Positions 13,564-15,303 of a stretch of 15,303 nucleotides of DNA are shown one piece after another. The translations under genes were made by a program, and so were the position numbers. The notes below the pieces were generated by a model. That model was not told the DNA's origin, made no database searches, and worked only from the letters and a program-made list of their open reading frames with translations. This DNA comes from Actinomycetota bacterium (GTDB taxonomy: Bacteria > Actinomycetota > Actinomycetes > S36-B12). The stretch's first letter is position 1, and every line of letters begins with the position of its first letter. The DNA is taken from the NCBI GenBank assembly GCA_009700485.1, contig WLLZ01000037.1:1-15303 (forward strand). Direction: 5' to 3'.

Positions 13564-15152
13564 CCAATGTGTCGAGTCGCCCACATCGGTCGGCAATAGT
13601 CGCAGCGGTGGCCACCGTATTAGCGGTCCTTGGGCTTACAGGCCTCATCATGTTGCAAAATCAGTCACTTTCCGTAGCTCCAGGCGGGGCGGTGAACTCG
13701 ATTGATGCAACAGTTCCAGCAATAAATGAAATGCCAACCTCGCAGGCAACAGTTGACCCAGCCACTTTGCCAATACCCACATTCAAAAACATTGTTTTCG
13801 TGCTCGCCGACGATCTTGATAGCGCCTCATTTCAACAAGTACCGCGCCTAGCTGCACTCTCCGACAAGGGCATGACATTCACTAACCACGTGGTTACCGA
13901 TTCGCTGTGCTGCCCGTCAAGAGTGTCAATATTGCGAAGCCAATACGTGCACAACCACCTAGTTGTTTCAAATAGCCAAGTAAGTGGCGGAGGCTGGCCA
14001 ACGTTCGCAGCGCGCGGTGAGCAAAATGACTATCTACCGACTTGGTTGCAGGGCGCCGGGATCACCACAGCGCTCATTGGCAAATTCCTCAATGAGTACC
14101 CGAGCGGCAAGATCAAGGAGGTACCGCCCGGCTGGAATACGTGGGTGGTACCCACTGTCGAACGAAAGAGCTTGAAGCCCTGGCAGGCCTACACCGGCTA
14201 CAACTACACCCTGAATATCAACGGCGAACTTCGCGACTACGGATCAACGGCAACTGATTTCCTGCCTGATGTTTTGACCCAGCAAGCCACCGATTTCATT
14301 ACTACCGTAGCCACCCCGTTCTTCCTGGAACTGGCAACATTTAGCCCCCATGATCCTGCACCGGTAGCAGATCGCCATGCCCTAGACCACCCATTCACCG
14401 CGGTGCCGCGCACCCCATCATTTAATGTCGCTGGGATCGGCGAAGCCCCATGGCTCTCACAATTCCCGGTCATCCCAGATAAGCGCATCGCAGTATTCGA
14501 TAAACTGTGGCAACAGCGAGCGCGCTCGGCTGAATCCGTCGCCGACGCTGTTGACTCAGTCCTGGCAACTTTGGCGACAACCGGTCATAGCGATGACACG
14601 CTGGTGATTGTAACTTCTGATAACGGCTTTCACGCTGGCGTTCATCGCCTACCAAAGGGCAAGCGCACCGCTTACCGCGAAGACACAGTGGTTCCACTGG
14701 TGTTGATTGGTACTGGGATTCCCCCCGGCACCAAAGTTGATGCCATGACCTCAACTGTTGATTTCGGTGTTACTTTCGCAAAGATCCTTGGTGCGCAATC
14801 CCCCACGTGGGCTGATGGGCGCGACCTAACTCCATTCTTCGCTGGGCAACGCCCCGCAAACTGGCGCAACGGAGTGATTTCGGAGAGCATGGGGGTGTCA
14901 CTGCCAGGTGACCCTGACTTCTCGCCCTTCAGCCCACCCAGCTTCACTTCACTTCGTACCGAAAAGTGGCTTTATACCGAATACGTCGATGGCGGTATCG
15001 AGCTCTTCGATCGCACGATGGATCCGTACGAGGTGAATAACATCGCGGCCACCGCTAACCCCACTTTGCTGAATCAGCTGCATGCGCAACTTCAAGCACT
15101 TCACTCTTGCAGTGGCGCTTCCTGTCTAGTCGCCGACAGTATGCCGAATTAG
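13560..15152 (+). CDS. Secreted or membrane-anchored sulfatase (formylglycine type)
   Basis: The protein has 530 residues from the TTG at 13560. A short basic N-terminus precedes a hydrophobic helix at about 11-32 (SAIVAAVATVLAVLGLTGLI), so it is exported or anchored outside the membrane; no lipobox Cys is seen. The alkaline-phosphatase-like sulfatase domain starts near 75 with the metal-binding ADDLD (Asp84, Asp85). The active-site signature CCPSR at 117-121 makes Cys117 the predicted formylglycine residue. TSDNGFHAGVHRLPKGKRTAYREDTVVPL, in the family position, carries the second metal site and substrate contacts. The C-terminal part ends YTEYVDGGIELFDRTMDPYEVNN, as in GlcNAc-6-sulfatase-like members. 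It hydrolyses a sulfate ester; the substrate is unknown. Activity would need a formylglycine-generating enzyme, which is not in this window. It is the last gene of the operon and converges on metB with a 4-nt overlap. Confidence 0.92.
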   Translation: MTNVSSRPHRSAIVAAVATVLAVLGLTGLIMLQNQSLSVAPGGAVNSIDATVPAINEMPTSQATVDPATLPIPTFKNIVFVLADDLDSASFQQVPRLAALSDKGMTFTNHVVTDSLCCPSRVSILRSQYVHNHLVVSNSQVSGGGWPTFAARGEQNDYLPTWLQGAGITTALIGKFLNEYPSGKIKEVPPGWNTWVVPTVERKSLKPWQAYTGYNYTLNINGELRDYGSTATDFLPDVLTQQATDFITTVATPFFLELATFSPHDPAPVADRHALDHPFTAVPRTPSFNVAGIGEAPWLSQFPVIPDKRIAVFDKLWQQRARSAESVADAVDSVLATLATTGHSDDTLVIVTSDNGFHAGVHRLPKGKRTAYREDTVVPLVLIGTGIPPGTKVDAMTSTVDFGVTFAKILGAQSPTWADGRDLTPFFAGQRPANWRNGVISESMGVSLPGDPDFSPFSPPSFTSLRTEKWLYTEYVDGGIELFDRTMDPYEVNNIAATANPTLLNQLHAQLQALHSCSGASCLVADSMPN

Positions 15153-15303
15153 AGCGCTTGCTCCAAGTCTTCGATTAGGTCCGCGATTGATTCAATTCCA
15201 ACTGACAGCCTGATCAAATCAGCTGGCACTTCTAGCGGCGTGCCCGCTGCTGATGCGTGGGTCATGCGCCCAGGATGCTCAATGAGGGACTCAACTCCGC
15301 CTA
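15149..15303 (-). CDS. metB: Cystathionine gamma-synthase, C-terminal 50 residues (5'-truncated by window edge)
   Basis: The minus strand is open from the window edge to a TAA at 15149-15151. It encodes GGVESLIEHPGRMTHASAAG and then ends in SVGIESIADLIEDLEQAL. This is the tail of a Cys/Met-metabolism PLP enzyme, where SLIEHP, MTHAS and RLSVGIE are hallmark motifs. These enzymes use PLP to form or break thioethers in methionine synthesis. The closest match I know is the actinobacterial cystathionine gamma-synthase (MetB). A cystathionine gamma-lyase or O-acetylhomoserine sulfhydrylase cannot be excluded from 50 residues. The PLP lysine is outside the window. It is convergent with the sulfatase gene. 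Confidence 0.9.
   Translation of the reverse strand, partial: GGVESLIEHPGRMTHASAAGTPLEVPADLIRLSVGIESIADLIEDLEQAL

Overview
The window looks like a chromosomal stretch from an actinomycete (phylum Actinomycetota). It carries a mycothiol-conjugate amidase (Mca) gene beside a DUF4307 gene and greA, and a DUF2786/TIGR04338 pair. Several genes have a -10 hexamer (TANNNT) 6-8 nt before the start codon and no Shine-Dalgarno sequence, which is typical of leaderless transcription in this group. G+C is moderate by eye (roughly mid-50s percent), so this may be one of the smaller, streamlined actinobacteria; I cannot name a genus. Coding density is extreme: most neighbours overlap by 1-23 nt, and the only spacers above about 20 nt lie at 157-245, 3903-3962 and 10220-10286. 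No stretch over 300 nt lacks a gene. I saw no tRNA, rRNA, CRISPR, transposase or phage gene.

Left part (1-4448). The 3' end of ung (uracil-DNA glycosylase) converges on a leftward operon read mca > small membrane protein > SURF1 > PfkB sugar kinase > DUF3817 membrane protein. Between ung and the DUF3817 gene lies a striking 29-bp inverted repeat. Head-to-head with mca, and only 13 bp away, a rightward pair starts: DUF4307, then greA.

Middle (4445-10219, all leftward). One run of genes reads FGGY sugar kinase > TIGR04338 metallohydrolase > DUF2786 protein > threonine ammonia-lyase > DrrA-like ABC ATPase > DrrB-like permease. Genes are coupled by overlaps or spacers of 12 nt or less, with a likely extra internal promoter before the ABC ATPase.

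Right part (10287-15152, rightward). A four-gene operon reads DhnA/LsrF-like class I aldolase > Gfo/Idh/MocA dehydrogenase > MFS transporter > membrane-anchored sulfatase. Its three junctions are GTGA, GTGA and TTGA start/stop overlaps. It is divergent from the FGGY kinase across a 67-bp spacer with overlapping back-to-back -10 elements, so the kinase probably belongs to the same pathway. My inference is a catabolic module for an unidentified, possibly sulfated, carbohydrate: desulfation outside the cell, MFS uptake, oxidation, phosphorylation and aldol cleavage. The window ends in the 3' end of a cystathionine gamma-synthase gene (metB) that converges on the sulfatase gene.

The most distinctive items are the sulfatase/aldolase/kinase module, the 29-bp palindrome at 171-239, the overlapping divergent -10s with an adjacent 10-bp tandem duplication across the aldolase start codon, and the placement of this accessory block between greA and metB, which I recall as neighbours in mycobacteria.
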